Assembly (NCBI RefSeq): GCF_000337835.1
Contig: NZ_AOLM01000024.1
Location: forward strand, 35,466-99,465
Length of the DNA: 64,000 bases
Reading direction: 5' to 3'
Source: Haloferax sulfurifontis ATCC BAA-897
GTDB lineage: Archaea > Halobacteriota > Halobacteria > Halobacteriales > Haloferacaceae
The stretch's first letter is position 1, and the number at the start of each line of letters is the position of its first letter. Shown piece by piece: positions 1 through 10,437 of the stretch. The position numbers were made by a program, and so were the translations under genes. The notes under the pieces are model-generated. The model saw nothing but the letters and a program-made list of their open reading frames with translations, had not been told where the DNA came from and ran no database searches.

Positions 1-161
1 ACAACATCGTGCGCGCGGTGCCGAATATCGCGGCTCACGCCCGCGACCTGCGGGACGCCGGCGCGACGCGCGAGGAACTGGAGGCAATCGTCGCCGAGTT
101 CGACGCGGCGGAGGCGCTCGAAGCGGCCGAGCGGGCGATTCGGAGCGGAAGCGACGAGTGA
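1..161 (+). CDS. C-terminal fragment of an unidentified protein
   Basis: The reading frame is open from the left edge (first full codon at base 3) to a TGA at 159-161, giving 52 residues. It is rich in Ala and Glu and looks helical: a segment starting NIVRAVPNIA is followed by an amphipathic REELEAIVAEF stretch and an acidic tail. Codon use (strong G/C third positions) fits a real haloarchaeal gene. The family cannot be recognised from this tail, and the N-terminus lies outside the window. Confidence 0.6.
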   Translation, partial: NIVRAVPNIAAHARDLRDAGATREELEAIVAEFDAAEALEAAERAIRSGSDE

Positions 162-239
162 GAAACGGGCGACGAGTGAGAAACGGGCGAGGCCCGACCG
201 GTCGCAAAGCTATTTCTGAGAGACACGAGTCGTGACGAT

Positions 240-716
240 ATGGACCGTCAGCGAACCCTCGCAGTCGTGATGGCTGTCGTCGGATTCGGAGCCGTCGTCG
301 CCGGAATCCATCAGGAACTGCTCCACGTCGAACCCGGATACGACGGGACGATAACGACGGGGTGGGGCGGTCGGCTCAACCACGAGGAGTACCTGCTGGC
401 GCGGCTCGGGGGCGTCGGCGTCGTCGGGGCGCTGGCCGCACTCCGATGGAAGTACGCCGCGGCCCTCCCAGTCGCGGTCGGCGGTGTCGAAGTCGGCTAT
501 TCGCTCGTGGCCGTGTCCCACTACGTCCGGGAGCCGGGACTCTACACCACGGTCCAGACGTTCGACGGGACGACGCGACTCGTCCTCGGCGCGGAACCGT
601 TCTTGCTCGTCGCCGGCGGCCTCCTGCTTTTCGGTGCCGGCCTCGTCGCGTGGCGGTCTCACGGTGGGCGCGCCGCGACCCGCGACGCGGCGACAGAGGC
701 CTCCGCGCACGCCTGA
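240..716 (+). CDS. Hypothetical membrane protein
   Basis: Protein of 158 residues with about four hydrophobic segments: near residues 8-24, 55-70, 74-95 and 113-137. The C-terminal tail is short, hydrophilic and Arg/Ala-rich. A loop after the first helix has the sequence HQELLHVEPGYDG. No catalytic motif is visible, so this is probably an integral membrane protein of unknown role restricted to haloarchaea. The ATG at 240 fits the start of the first membrane helix. A long antisense frame over the same bases is a GC-driven shadow. Confidence 0.7.
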   Translation: MDRQRTLAVVMAVVGFGAVVAGIHQELLHVEPGYDGTITTGWGGRLNHEEYLLARLGGVGVVGALAALRWKYAAALPVAVGGVEVGYSLVAVSHYVREPGLYTTVQTFDGTTRLVLGAEPFLLVAGGLLLFGAGLVAWRSHGGRAATRDAATEASAHA

Positions 717-869
717 CGGTCGAACACACAGAATCCGCGGCGTTCCGGCGACCGCGATGGGAACCGGTCTGCGAACCTCCGTCACCGACCGAACCGTGCC
801 GCTCGTCGCTCGTCATCGGGTCTCGATGCGGCGCACGGGGTCACAGAAGGTATTCGTACGCTGACGAGT

Positions 870-1013
870 ATGGGGCGAGTATGCCCTCCAGCGACGCGCG
901 CTCCGGACAGCCCGGACGCCGACGAGGCGTCGACCGACGATAGGACCGACGACGAGCGCGAACAGTCGATTTTAGACCGCCTCGTCGACATACTGTGGAT
1001 TCTCCCGTGGTGA
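870..1013 (+). CDS. Small acidic protein, 47 residues
   Basis: ATG at 870 opens a 47-codon frame ending at TGA 1011-1013. The product has an acidic, disordered middle (repeated Asp and Glu) and a short hydrophobic C-terminus ending DILWILPW. The acidic composition and GC-rich third positions are typical of genuine haloarchaeal small proteins. It ends 6 bp before the stop of the convergent oxidoreductase gene. No family is recognised. The hydrophobic tail might sit at the membrane or bind a partner. Confidence 0.45.
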   Translation: MGRVCPPATRAPDSPDADEASTDDRTDDEREQSILDRLVDILWILPW

Positions 1014-1019
1014 GCGCCG

Positions 1020-2093
1020 CTAGCTGAACCCGCTTACCAGCACCGCGAACCACTGCGCCGGGTCGCGTCGCCGACGGACCTCGACCGAATCGACCCACTT
1101 GACCCACTGGAAGCCGCGGCGGTTCGGCGCGACCAGTCGGAGCGGCGCGCCGTGGCCGTGCGAGAGCGGGTCGCCGCCGACGCGCGTCGCCAACAGCATC
1201 TCGCGGGCCTCCGCGATTGGAAACGACCACCGAAAGCCCGTCACCGACCGGACCGTCACCCACCGCGCCGACGAGTGAACACCCGCGGAATCGAGCGCGT
1301 CGCCGAGTCTCACGCCGGTCCAGTTCTGCTCGGTGTACCAGCCGCTCGTGCAGTCCAAGAGGACCGACCGCGTCTCGTCGGGCGCGAGGTCGCTCCGGTG
1401 GAGTTCGAGCGGGCGGTCGACCAACCCCGTGACCGAAAGCGACCACGAGTCGGCGTCTATCGGGTCGGGGTCGTCGGCGACCCAACTCGTCACCGGAAAG
1501 GCGTCGTTTCCCCCGCCGGGCGGGAGCGGCCGCGACCCGGTGAACCGGCGGCCGACGCCGCGGAGCGACCCAACCGTCTCGGTCGCCCGGTAGGTCGCCG
1601 CGCCGAAGACGAGTATCGCGCCGTACTGGAGCGCCCGGCGGCGCGCCGCGAAATCGACCGCGCGGGGCGGGCGGAAGCGCGCCCGGAGGTGGACGAACAG
1701 AATCGGGACCACGAGCAGGCCGAGGCCGATGTGGACGTTGAGAAGCGTCCAGAAGGCGATTCGGACCTCGACGCCGAGCACCCACGCGACGCCGGTGCCG
1801 AGGGCCGCGAGCGCGACGACGGCAAGGAGCACCGAGAGCGCGGTGTGACGGTCGCGGAGCCGCGAGTCGAGCACGCGGCGGCGGACGCGGTGGAGCTTGA
1901 ACCCGACGAGAACGACGAGCGAGAGTCCGGCGACGCCGTGGACGACGAACAGGAGGCCGTTGGCCGGGTGGCCGGCCCCGAGGCTCAACACGCCCGAGAG
2001 CGTCTCGAAGACGACGAGCGCGAAGATGGACCAGTCGACCGCCCGCGGCGGCGGTTCGACCCGCCGGAGCGCGCGGGGCGCGCGGCTTGCCAT
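1020..2093 (-). CDS. Membrane-anchored molybdopterin-dependent oxidoreductase (sulfite oxidase/MsrP-like fold)
   Basis: Protein of 357 residues with two parts. The N-terminal half (about 20-175) holds four or five transmembrane helices with membrane-embedded His residues, resembling a cytochrome b561-type heme module. The C-terminal half (about 190-350) is an oxidoreductase molybdopterin-binding domain: it contains LLDCTSGWYTEQNWTGV, whose Cys is the expected molybdenum ligand, and SHGHGAPLRLVAPN near the cofactor pocket. The two halves together suggest electron transfer between a Mo active site and a membrane heme. Substrate is unknown; sulfite, sulfoxide or another oxo-compound are possible. 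The gene is apparently monocistronic. Confidence 0.85.
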   Translation of the reverse strand: MASRAPRALRRVEPPPRAVDWSIFALVVFETLSGVLSLGAGHPANGLLFVVHGVAGLSLVVLVGFKLHRVRRRVLDSRLRDRHTALSVLLAVVALAALGTGVAWVLGVEVRIAFWTLLNVHIGLGLLVVPILFVHLRARFRPPRAVDFAARRRALQYGAILVFGAATYRATETVGSLRGVGRRFTGSRPLPPGGGNDAFPVTSWVADDPDPIDADSWSLSVTGLVDRPLELHRSDLAPDETRSVLLDCTSGWYTEQNWTGVRLGDALDSAGVHSSARWVTVRSVTGFRWSFPIAEAREMLLATRVGGDPLSHGHGAPLRLVAPNRRGFQWVKWVDSVEVRRRRDPAQWFAVLVSGFS

Positions 2094-2190
2094 GTGAAGT
2101 GATAGCGCTTCAAGCGGGAATAGGGTGTCGCGGGAGGCGACGAGAACGGGGACGGGGCGGAGACGAGCGCGAAAACCGAGCGGAGACGGC

Positions 2191-3171
2191 TCAGTCGTCG
2201 GCCGTCAGCGCCGCGGGGAGGTCCGCGGGGAGGCGGTCGCGGTCGTGTTCTGCCTCGAAGTCGAGGTCGGGGCCGACGCCGTAGATGCGCTTGGGGTTGA
2301 TGTCGCCGTGGCTGACGAAGTAGTGCCGGACGATGTGGTCCATGTTGACCGTCTTCTCGATGCCGGGGAGTTGGTAGAACTCCTTCGTGTAGTTCCAGAG
2401 GTTATCGTACTCGTGGATAGCCCTCTTGTTGCACTTGAAGTGCGTGTGGTAGACGTGGTCGAAGCGGATGAGCGTCGCGAACATCGCGACGTCCGCCTCG
2501 GTGAGCACGTCGCCCGCGAGGAACCGCTGGTCGTCGAGCACCTCGTCCCAGTGGTCCAGCGCGTCGAACAGCTCCTCGACGGCCTCCTCGTAGGCTTCTT
2601 GGGTGGTTGCGAACCCGGCGCGGTAGACGCCGTTGTTGACCGGCTCGTAAATCTCGTCGATGAGGCGGTCGACCTCCTCTTCGTAGCCGTCGGGGTTGAG
2701 GTCCACGTCGTTGTCGGCGAGGGGGGCGAACGCCTCGTCGAGCATCCGCATTATCTCGCGGGACTCGTTGTTGACGATGGTCTCGCGCTGTTTGTCCCAC
2801 AGCACGGGCACGGTGACGCGCCCGGTGAACTCGTCGTCGGCGCGGAGGTAGATATCGCGGAGGAACTCCTCGCCGTACAGCGGGTCCGGGAGGTCCTCGG
2901 AGAACTCCCAGCCGTCGTCGATGCGGACGGGTTCGACGAGCGACAGCGAAACCGCGTCTTCGAGGCCCTTCAGCGCGCGCGTCATCGCGGTGCGGTGGGC
3001 CCACGGGCACGCGCGGCAGATGTAGAGGTGATACCGGCCGGCCTCGACCGGGAACCGCTCGTCCTCGCCGACCCAGTTGCGGAATTCGGTCGTCTGGCGC
3101 TCGAACTCGCCGTCTTCGTTGTTGGCGACGAACTTGTCGGTTCGCCACTCGCCCTCGTAGAGCATGTTCAT
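2191..3171 (-). CDS. Glutathione S-transferase omega/Xi-like protein (glutathionyl-hydroquinone reductase family)
   Basis: Protein of about 326 residues. The N-terminal thioredoxin-like domain has the catalytic motif RACPWAHR, as in the ECM4/YqjG glutathionyl-hydroquinone reductases. The C-terminal all-helical GST domain includes LAGDVLTEADVAMFATLIRF. The family reduces glutathionylated hydroquinones using an active-site Cys. Haloarchaea usually contain gamma-glutamylcysteine rather than glutathione, so the natural thiol may differ. The frame extends upstream to 3273, but that extension is poorly composed; the ATG at 3171 (or 3165) precedes the expected N-terminus. The gene is divergent from the acoA-like operon. 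Confidence 0.88.
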   Translation of the reverse strand: MNMLYEGEWRTDKFVANNEDGEFERQTTEFRNWVGEDERFPVEAGRYHLYICRACPWAHRTAMTRALKGLEDAVSLSLVEPVRIDDGWEFSEDLPDPLYGEEFLRDIYLRADDEFTGRVTVPVLWDKQRETIVNNESREIMRMLDEAFAPLADNDVDLNPDGYEEEVDRLIDEIYEPVNNGVYRAGFATTQEAYEEAVEELFDALDHWDEVLDDQRFLAGDVLTEADVAMFATLIRFDHVYHTHFKCNKRAIHEYDNLWNYTKEFYQLPGIEKTVNMDHIVRHYFVSHGDINPKRIYGVGPDLDFEAEHDRDRLPADLPAALTADD

Positions 3172-3421
3172 GCGACCACGACCTGGAGTACTTGCATGCC
3201 CGTCCGTTGGGACGTGAGCACCAAAAGTTGGGAGGCGACATCGGTGTAACCGGGCGTCGAACGGGGTCGCCATCGCGCGGTCGCCGCTACATGTGTGATT
3301 TCCATCACAAACGGGCCACGTCCATGCTACTCGATTACACAGTTAGATTCGCGAGACTGAATCGAGAACTGTCACGTTGAGTAAAAGTCATCATAGATTA
3401 TGGCAATTGTTGGTACGTCGC

Positions 3422-4452
<1,031 letters not shown>

Positions 4453-4456
<4 letters not shown>

Positions 4457-5463
4457 GCACCGAGACCGGTAGCGGGACCGGCCCGGACCGGACGGAGGAG
4501 ATGACCATCCGGGAGGCGATTCGACTCGCCCTCCGCGAGGAGCTCGAACGCGACGACGACGTGTTCGTCATGGGCGAGGACGTCGGCGCGTTCGGCGGCG
4601 TCTACGAGGTCACGGGCGACCTCGTCGAGCAGTTCGGCGAGGAGCGCGTCCGCGACACGCCCATCAGCGAGGCCGGCTTCATGGGCGCGGCGGTCGGCGC
4701 GGCGGCGACCGGGACGCGGCCGGTCGTCGAAATCATGTTCTCGGACTTCATCGGCGTCTGCTCCGAGCAGATAATCAACCAGATGGCGAAGAACCGCTAC
4801 ATGTTCGGCGGCAAGACGGAGATGCCCGTCACCGTCCGAACGACAGAGGGCGGCGGGAGCGGCGCGGCCAGCCAGCACTCCGGGACGATTCACACGTGGT
4901 TCGCCCACTTCCCCGGCGTGATGGCCGTCGCGCCCGCGACCCCCGCGTCCGCCAAGGGGCTCCTGAAGTCGGCCATCCGGTCGGACGACCCGGTCATCGT
5001 CTTCGAGAACAAGCAGATATACGAACAGAAGGGCGAGGTACCGCTCGACGACGACTTCACCATCCCAATCGGCACCGCGAGCGTCGAGCGCGAGGGCGAG
5101 GACGTGACCGTCGTCGCCACCCAGCGCATGGTCGGCGAGTCGCTCGAACTCGCCGAGGAACTCGCGGGACAGACGAGCGTCGAGGTCGTCGACCTCCGGT
5201 CGCTGTACCCGATGGACACCGAGACGCTGGTCGAGAGCGTCAAGAAGACCGGCCGCCTCGTCATCGCCGACGAGAGCCCGCTGTCGTACGGGACCCACGC
5301 CGAGGTGGCGACGCGCGTCATGGAGAACGCGTTCTACAGCCTCGACGCGCCCATCCAGCGGGTCGGCGTCGCCGACGTCCACATCCCCTTCAGCCCCGCG
5401 CTCGAAGCGGAGGTGCTCCCACACGGCTCCGACGTGGAAGCCGCAATCAACCGCATCGTGTAA
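4453..5463 (+). CDS. acoB: 2-oxoacid/acetoin dehydrogenase E1 beta subunit
   Basis: Protein of 336 residues. Transketolase-type pyrimidine domain: the stretch VFVMGEDVGAFGGVY is the E1-beta hallmark carrying the catalytic Glu that activates ThDP, followed by RDTPISEAGF. The C-terminal transketolase domain ends with SPALEAEVLPHGSDVEAAI. It forms an alpha2beta2 E1 with the upstream subunit. The start overlaps the stop of the alpha gene by 4 bp and the stop abuts the next GTG, so the three genes form a tight operon. Confidence 0.92.
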
Positions 5464-6504
5464 GTGACGACCACTATCGGGCTCGTCGTCAACCCCGCCG
5501 CCGGCCGCGACATCCGCCGGCTCACCGGCGGCGCGAGCGTCAGTAACAACTACGCGAAACGCCGCACCGCGGGCTGTGTCCTCGCCGGGCTGACGCTCGT
5601 CGACGACGTGGAGGTGCTGGTCATGCCCGACAGCACGGGCCTCGCCGACCGCATCGTCGACGACGCGCCCGACGGTGTCAGCGTCGAGTTCGTGGAGATG
5701 ACGGTCACCGCGTCGGGACGGGACAGCCGAGCGGCCGCGGCCCACTTCGCGGACCACGCCGACGCCGTCGTCGTCCTCGGCGGCGACGGCACGACGCGGG
5801 ACGTGGCCCAGACCATCGGCGACGTGCCGGTCGTGAGCATCTCGACGGGGACGAACAACGTCGTCCCGACGCCCATCGACGGCACCGTCGCGGGCGCGGC
5901 CGCCGCGCTCGTCGGAAGCGGGGCCGTCTCCGCGGCGGCGGCGACGACGCGCCACGGGACCGTCGAGGTCGACGTCGTCCGGTCCGAGGAGACGACGGTC
6001 ATCCGCGGCCTCGCCACCGTCGGCGTCCTCGACCGCCCCTTCGTCGGCACGCGGGCGATTCTCGACCCGAGCGACATCGTCGGCGGCGTCGTCTCGCGGT
6101 CGTCGCCCGCGGAAATCGGACTGTCGGGCATCGCCGGCGGTCTCGTCACGCACAGACCGGACGAACCCGGCGGCGTCGGCTTCCGACTGGCCCGTGACGG
6201 GGGTGACGGGACAGACGCGCCGGATGCGGCGGACGCGGCGACCGGCCCGGCGACGGCGGTCAGAGCGATTACCGTCCCCGGACGCCTCTCGACGGTCGAC
6301 GTGGTCGAACATCGCGTCCTCGACGACGGCGAGGACTACGCGTTCGAGGTCGACCGCGGGGTGATAAGCGTCGACGGCGAGCGGGAACACGAGGTGCGAA
6401 ACGGGACCGTCCGCCTCCGCCCGGTGAGCGACGGCCCGCGACTGGTCGACGTCGAGGCGGTCCTCGAACGGGCGGCCGACGACGGGCGCTTCAGGCTCGG
6501 GTGA
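5464..6504 (+). CDS. acoX: ATP-NAD kinase-like protein, AcoX type
   Basis: Protein of 346 residues starting at GTG 5464, directly after the E1 beta stop. The N-terminus GLVVNPAAGRDIRR and the GGDGTTRDVAQ motif are those of the diacylglycerol/NAD kinase fold; STGTNNVVP follows. AcoX proteins are encoded in acetoin-catabolism clusters of bacteria next to acoABC, where their biochemical role is unsettled. The synteny with the E1 genes supports this assignment. A region near residues 235-255 (DGTDAPDAADAATGP) is a low-complexity acidic insert. Confidence 0.82.
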   Translation: MTTTIGLVVNPAAGRDIRRLTGGASVSNNYAKRRTAGCVLAGLTLVDDVEVLVMPDSTGLADRIVDDAPDGVSVEFVEMTVTASGRDSRAAAAHFADHADAVVVLGGDGTTRDVAQTIGDVPVVSISTGTNNVVPTPIDGTVAGAAAALVGSGAVSAAAATTRHGTVEVDVVRSEETTVIRGLATVGVLDRPFVGTRAILDPSDIVGGVVSRSSPAEIGLSGIAGGLVTHRPDEPGGVGFRLARDGGDGTDAPDAADAATGPATAVRAITVPGRLSTVDVVEHRVLDDGEDYAFEVDRGVISVDGEREHEVRNGTVRLRPVSDGPRLVDVEAVLERAADDGRFRLG

Positions 6505-6573
6505 GACGGCGGGGCCGAGTCGGTTCGGCCCGCCCGACCGGTTCGACTTGCGGTTGTTCGACCTGCGATTTTT

Positions 6574-8064
6574 TCACCGTCCGCCGGCGGCGATGACGAG
6601 CGACCACGGGTTCTCGACGTGTTCGACGAGCGTGCCGAGCATGCGGGCGGCGTCCGCCCCGTCGACGATGCGGTGGTCGAACGACAGCGAAAAGGAGATG
6701 ACCCGGCGGACGGCCACGTCGCCGTCGTCGGTCGGCACGGCCTCCCGGCGAATCGTGTTGACGCCGAGGATGGCGACCTGCGGCGGGTTGATGACCGGGT
6801 CGAACGACTCGACGCCGAGGACGCCGAGGTTCGAGACGGTGAACGTGCCACCCGAGAGGTCGTCCATCGTGAAGTCGCCCGACAGCGCCCGCTGGGTGAC
6901 CTCGGCGCGGGTCTCGGCGAGTTCGGCGAGCGACAGCGAGGCGACGTCGCGGACGACCGGCGCGATGAGTCCCTCGTCGATATCGACCGCGATGCAGACG
7001 TTGTGTTCCCCGTGGAGCCTGTGGACGCCGTCTTCGAAGGTCGCGTTGAACTCGGGGTGTTCGTCGAGCGACGCCGAGAGCGCGAGGAGTAGGACGTCCG
7101 TTATCGACACGTCCACGCCGAGGGCGTCGTCGGCGGCGTTCGCCGCGGCGAGCAGTTCCTCCGCGTCGGCGCGGCGGTCGACCGTGACGTGGACCGCCTC
7201 GCGGTAGCTCTCGCCGAGGCGGTCGGCGATGGTGCGGCGCATCCCCGACAGCGGGCGTTCGGTCTCGACCGGTTCGCTCGCGGCGGTCGCCTCGGCCCCG
7301 GCGGCCGCCGCGGAGTCGGTTGCCGCCGCGCTCGCGCCGCCCGCCGCCCGCACGTCGGACTCGGTGATGCGACCGTTCTGTCCCGTCCCCTCGACGGCCC
7401 CGATGTCGACGCCGAGTTCGCGGGCGAGGCGGCGGGCGCTCGGCGGAGCGAACACGCGCTTGTCCGCCGTGTCGGCGGCCGCCCCGGAGTCGTCGGCCTC
7501 GGCGGCCGCGCCCGAGTCCGCCGCGGCTTCCACGTCGCTTTCGGTGATTGCGCCCTGCGGCCCGGAGCCCTCGACGGTCGTGAGGTCGACCCCGAGGTCG
7601 TCCGCGAGTCGCTTCGCGCGCGGCGACGCGCGGACCTCGCCGTTCCCCGACGGGCCATCCGACCCGCTCGGGCGTTGCTTCGTGACCGACGAGGCGTCCC
7701 CCGTCGCCGCCGCCGTCTCGGTCGCCTCGGCCGCGCCCGAGTCCGCCGCGGAGTCGTCGGTCGCGGCGGGTTCGTCGCCGCCCGCACCGACGCCCGCGTC
7801 CGCCTCCAACCCGGAGATGTCCTCGTCCGCCCCGGCGACGATGGCCAGCGCGCCGCCGGGCGCTGTCGACTCGCCCTCGGCGAGCACGACGCGCCGCAGA
7901 ACGCCGTCTTCCTTGGCGTCAATCTCCGCGGTCGTCTTCTCCGACTCGATTTCGGCGATTGGCTCGCCCTCGGTGACCTCGTCGCCCTCCGAGACGAGCC
8001 ACGCCGAGAGCTCGCCGGACTTCATCTCTAACCCAAGCTTGGGCATCTTGACTACGTACGCCAT
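6574..8064 (-). CDS. acoC: Dihydrolipoamide acyltransferase (E2) with one lipoyl and two E1/E3-binding domains
   Basis: Protein of about 496 residues. Domain order: lipoyl domain (1-80) with the lipoylated Lys in ESEKTTAEI; an Ala/Glu/Asp-rich linker; a peripheral subunit-binding domain near 140-175; a second one near 205-245, both ending in ITESDV; then a catalytic domain with the active-site motif DHRIVDGAD near the C-terminus. It transfers the acyl group from lipoate to CoA. It converges on the E1 operon rather than following it. An E3 (dihydrolipoamide dehydrogenase) is not encoded nearby. Start chosen at ATG 8064 (MAYVVKMPKLG), five codons inside the longest frame. Confidence 0.9.
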   Translation of the reverse strand: MAYVVKMPKLGLEMKSGELSAWLVSEGDEVTEGEPIAEIESEKTTAEIDAKEDGVLRRVVLAEGESTAPGGALAIVAGADEDISGLEADAGVGAGGDEPAATDDSAADSGAAEATETAAATGDASSVTKQRPSGSDGPSGNGEVRASPRAKRLADDLGVDLTTVEGSGPQGAITESDVEAAADSGAAAEADDSGAAADTADKRVFAPPSARRLARELGVDIGAVEGTGQNGRITESDVRAAGGASAAATDSAAAAGAEATAASEPVETERPLSGMRRTIADRLGESYREAVHVTVDRRADAEELLAAANAADDALGVDVSITDVLLLALSASLDEHPEFNATFEDGVHRLHGEHNVCIAVDIDEGLIAPVVRDVASLSLAELAETRAEVTQRALSGDFTMDDLSGGTFTVSNLGVLGVESFDPVINPPQVAILGVNTIRREAVPTDDGDVAVRRVISFSLSFDHRIVDGADAARMLGTLVEHVENPWSLVIAAGGR

Positions 8065-8154
8065 GACAGTAACATACACAATAGAACGTGATATATCTAG
8101 GTCGCCGCGACCGCGACCACCAGATTTTACTACTAGGTTGTATCACTAGGTAGT
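8065..8154. promoter_or_regulatory. Divergent E2/thi4 promoter region with three CTAGGT hexamers
   Basis: Ninety bases separate two divergent start codons. On the plus strand GATTTTAC lies about 30 nt before the thi4 ATG, and on the minus strand an ATATATC element lies about 28 nt before the E2 ATG, so both transcripts are probably leaderless. The hexamer CTAGGT occurs at 8097, 8133 and 8146. The last two are inside ACTAGGT repeats 13 bp apart, between the TATA-like element and the thi4 start. This looks like an operator, plausibly for the ThiR-type regulator encoded at 10438-11337. Confidence 0.5.
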
Positions 8155-9078
8155 ATGTCGTTCGACGGATTCACCGACGCGACAGAAGCACAGGTCACGC
8201 GCGCGATCTCGGACTCGTGGATGGAGGAGTTCCGCGAGCGCACCGACACCGAGGTCATCGTCGTCGGCGGCGGCCCCTCCGGGCTCGTCGCGGCCAAGGA
8301 ACTCGCCGAGCGCGGCGTCGAGGTGACCATCGTGGAGAAGAACAACTACCTCGGCGGCGGCTTCTGGCTGGGCGGCTTCCTCATGAACAAGGTGACCGTC
8401 CGCGACCCGGCCCAGCGCGTCCTCGACGAACTCGGCGTCCCCTACGAGGAGAGCGACGAGGCCGAGGGGCTGTACGTCGCCGACGGCCCGCACGCCTGTT
8501 CCGCGCTCATCAAGGCCGCCTGCGACGCCGGCGCGAAGATCCAGAACATGACGGAGTTCACCGACGTCGTCCTCCGCGAGGGTGACCGCGTCGGCGGCAT
8601 CGTCATGAACTGGACGCCGGTCCACGCGCTCCCGCGCGAACTCACCTGCGTCGACCCCATCGCGGTCGAGTCCGACCTCGTCCTCGACGCGACCGGCCAC
8701 GACGCCGTCGTCCTCTCGAAGCTCTCCGAGCGCGGCGTCCTCGACGTCGACGGCATCGAACACGCCAAGGAACACAACACGGGCATGGACAAGACCGCCG
8801 ACGGCGAGTACGGCGCGCCCGGCCACGACTCCCCCGGCCACGACTCGATGTGGGTCGCAGAGAGCGAAGACAGCATCGTGGACGCGACGGGCGTCGTCCA
8901 CCCCGGCGTCGTCGCCTCCGGCATGGCCGTCGCCACCGCCCACCACCTGCCGCGGATGGGCCCGACGTTCGGCGCGATGTTGCTGTCCGGGCGACAGGCG
9001 GCGCAGTCCTGTCTCGACGAACTCGGCCGCGACGCGCCCGAGGTGAGCATCTCCGGTCCCGCTCCGGCCGACGACTGA
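8155..9078 (+). CDS. thi4: Thiazole synthase Thi4 (sulfur-donating Cys type)
   Basis: Protein of 307 residues that makes the thiazole half of thiamine from NAD and glycine. The N-terminal Rossmann motif [14 protein letters not shown] binds the dinucleotide, and [12 protein letters not shown] and [11 protein letters not shown] are family signatures. Cys165 in [10 protein letters not shown] aligns with the Cys that donates its sulfur in yeast THI4; the equivalent Cys is reported essential for thiamine synthesis in Haloferax volcanii. Many methanogen homologues have His here and use sulfide instead. The transcript is probably leaderless and carries putative operator repeats upstream. Confidence 0.93.
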   Translation: MSFDGFTDATEAQVTRAISDSWMEEFRERTDTEVIVVGGGPSGLVAAKELAERGVEVTIVEKNNYLGGGFWLGGFLMNKVTVRDPAQRVLDELGVPYEESDEAEGLYVADGPHACSALIKAACDAGAKIQNMTEFTDVVLREGDRVGGIVMNWTPVHALPRELTCVDPIAVESDLVLDATGHDAVVLSKLSERGVLDVDGIEHAKEHNTGMDKTADGEYGAPGHDSPGHDSMWVAESEDSIVDATGVVHPGVVASGMAVATAHHLPRMGPTFGAMLLSGRQAAQSCLDELGRDAPEVSISGPAPADD

Positions 9079-9159
9079 CCGTCTCCCGACGGTCCGATTG
9101 TCGGCTCCCCCGACGCCTCTGACACTCGTTCTGGGTCGCTCCCGACCCGTTTTCCGTTA

Positions 9160-9621
9160 CTAGATTCCCTCGCGTTCCTGCTCGTGAACCCAGCCGAGCG
9201 TTCGCCTGAGTCGCGCCCACCCACGGTTCCACACGAGCAGAAAGCCGGGGACGACACCGACGGCGAGCAACGCGAGATAGTACTGCAACTCGACGACCGG
9301 TGGGTACGCCACCGACGCGATTACGTCGAGGAGTCGCAATGCGAACCAGAGCCGCGCCGCGACGAAGTGACCGATAACGAAACTGCCGACGAGCCGCTCC
9401 TGAACGCCCGCGGGCTCAGTCCGCCCGCCGATACGGCTCCGGTAGAGCAGATACCCGACGACGAGCGGTTCGAAGACGACACAGCCGAGCGCCCACAGGA
9501 GACTCGCGTTGCTCCCTCGCTCGGCGGCGTCGAGAGACACCCAGTAGCCGACGAGCCCCAAGAACAAGAGGTGAAACGCGTTGAAGGGCGCGCCGAGAAG
9601 CTCCGCGAGGAACGAGGCCAT
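9160..9621 (-). CDS. Hypothetical membrane protein
   Basis: Protein of 153 residues with about four transmembrane helices (roughly 10-30, 40-60, 75-100 and 110-132) and a short charged tail ending in HEQEREGI. It contains FVIGHFVAARLWF and YWVSLDAAERGS but no known catalytic motif. It lies convergent with thi4 and 67 bp downstream of the methyltransferase gene on the same strand, so it may be co-transcribed with it. Function is unknown. Confidence 0.7.
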   Translation of the reverse strand: MASFLAELLGAPFNAFHLLFLGLVGYWVSLDAAERGSNASLLWALGCVVFEPLVVGYLLYRSRIGGRTEPAGVQERLVGSFVIGHFVAARLWFALRLLDVIASVAYPPVVELQYYLALLAVGVVPGFLLVWNRGWARLRRTLGWVHEQEREGI

Positions 9622-9687
9622 ACCACCCGTCGACAGCGGGGCGACATATCGCTTCTGTCGGCCGGTCGGACCGCACGACGGCGATTG

Positions 9688-10425
9688 CTACTCCACCGCG
9701 CCCGCACGAACCCGAGCGAAGCCGAGCGCGTGGGTCGTCTCGTGAGTCACCCGACACCGCGATTCGAGCGCCCGGTGGGCCGCGACGAGCCGCCGGTTCA
9801 GCATCTTCGTCGGCGACGCGCGCATCGTGCGCGACCCCGGCGGCGCGGTGACGCGGACGAGCGCCCGAAACGCCGGATTGAGCGGTCGCCAGCGCGGGTC
9901 GGTCGTCTCCGCGAGGTCGACGAGACAGAGCCGACCGCCCGGCCCGACGAGGTCGGCCCACGACGAGACCGCGGCCCCGGGGTCGTCGAACATCCCCGAG
10001 ACGAACGTGGCGAGGACGGCGTCCGGGGCGTCGGGGACGCCGGCGGCGTCGTTCGGTCGGACCGGCGGTCGGGTCGCGTCGGCGCGGACGAGGTGGACGT
10101 TCGGGTACTCGCGGGTCCGCTCGCGGGCCACGTCGAGGACACCCGGAGAGAAATCGACGCCGACGACGGTCCCCGCGGGACCGACGCGCTCGGCGAGATA
10201 CGGGAGGTTCGCGCCCGTTCCGCATCCCATCTCGACGACCGTCTCGCCCGGAGAGAGCGCGAGCGCGTCGGCGGCTTCGGTTCTGACGCTTCCGACGCCG
10301 GGCGCGCGGCGGGCGAGCGCGTCGTACAGCGTCGCCCAGCGGGTGTAGAACGACTGGGCGACAGACGACGGCGAGCGAGAGCCGGAACGAGGGCGGGAAC
10401 GGGAACGGGACTGTTCGGCAGTCAT
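9688..10425 (-). CDS. Class I SAM-dependent methyltransferase
   Basis: Protein of 245 residues. After an Arg/Ser-rich start, the Rossmann-like methyltransferase core shows motif I VVEMGCGTGANLPYLAE (about 65-82), an acidic strand end VVGVDFSPGVLDVARE (motif II) and RADATRPPV (motif III region), as in UbiE/COQ5-type enzymes. The acceptor substrate cannot be deduced. The gene begins 13 bp after the regulator gene stop and may belong to the dcd-thiR transcription unit. Confidence 0.85.
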   Translation of the reverse strand: MTAEQSRSRSRPRSGSRSPSSVAQSFYTRWATLYDALARRAPGVGSVRTEAADALALSPGETVVEMGCGTGANLPYLAERVGPAGTVVGVDFSPGVLDVARERTREYPNVHLVRADATRPPVRPNDAAGVPDAPDAVLATFVSGMFDDPGAAVSSWADLVGPGGRLCLVDLAETTDPRWRPLNPAFRALVRVTAPPGSRTMRASPTKMLNRRLVAAHRALESRCRVTHETTHALGFARVRAGAVE

Positions 10426-10437
10426 GAAACGGGAGCC

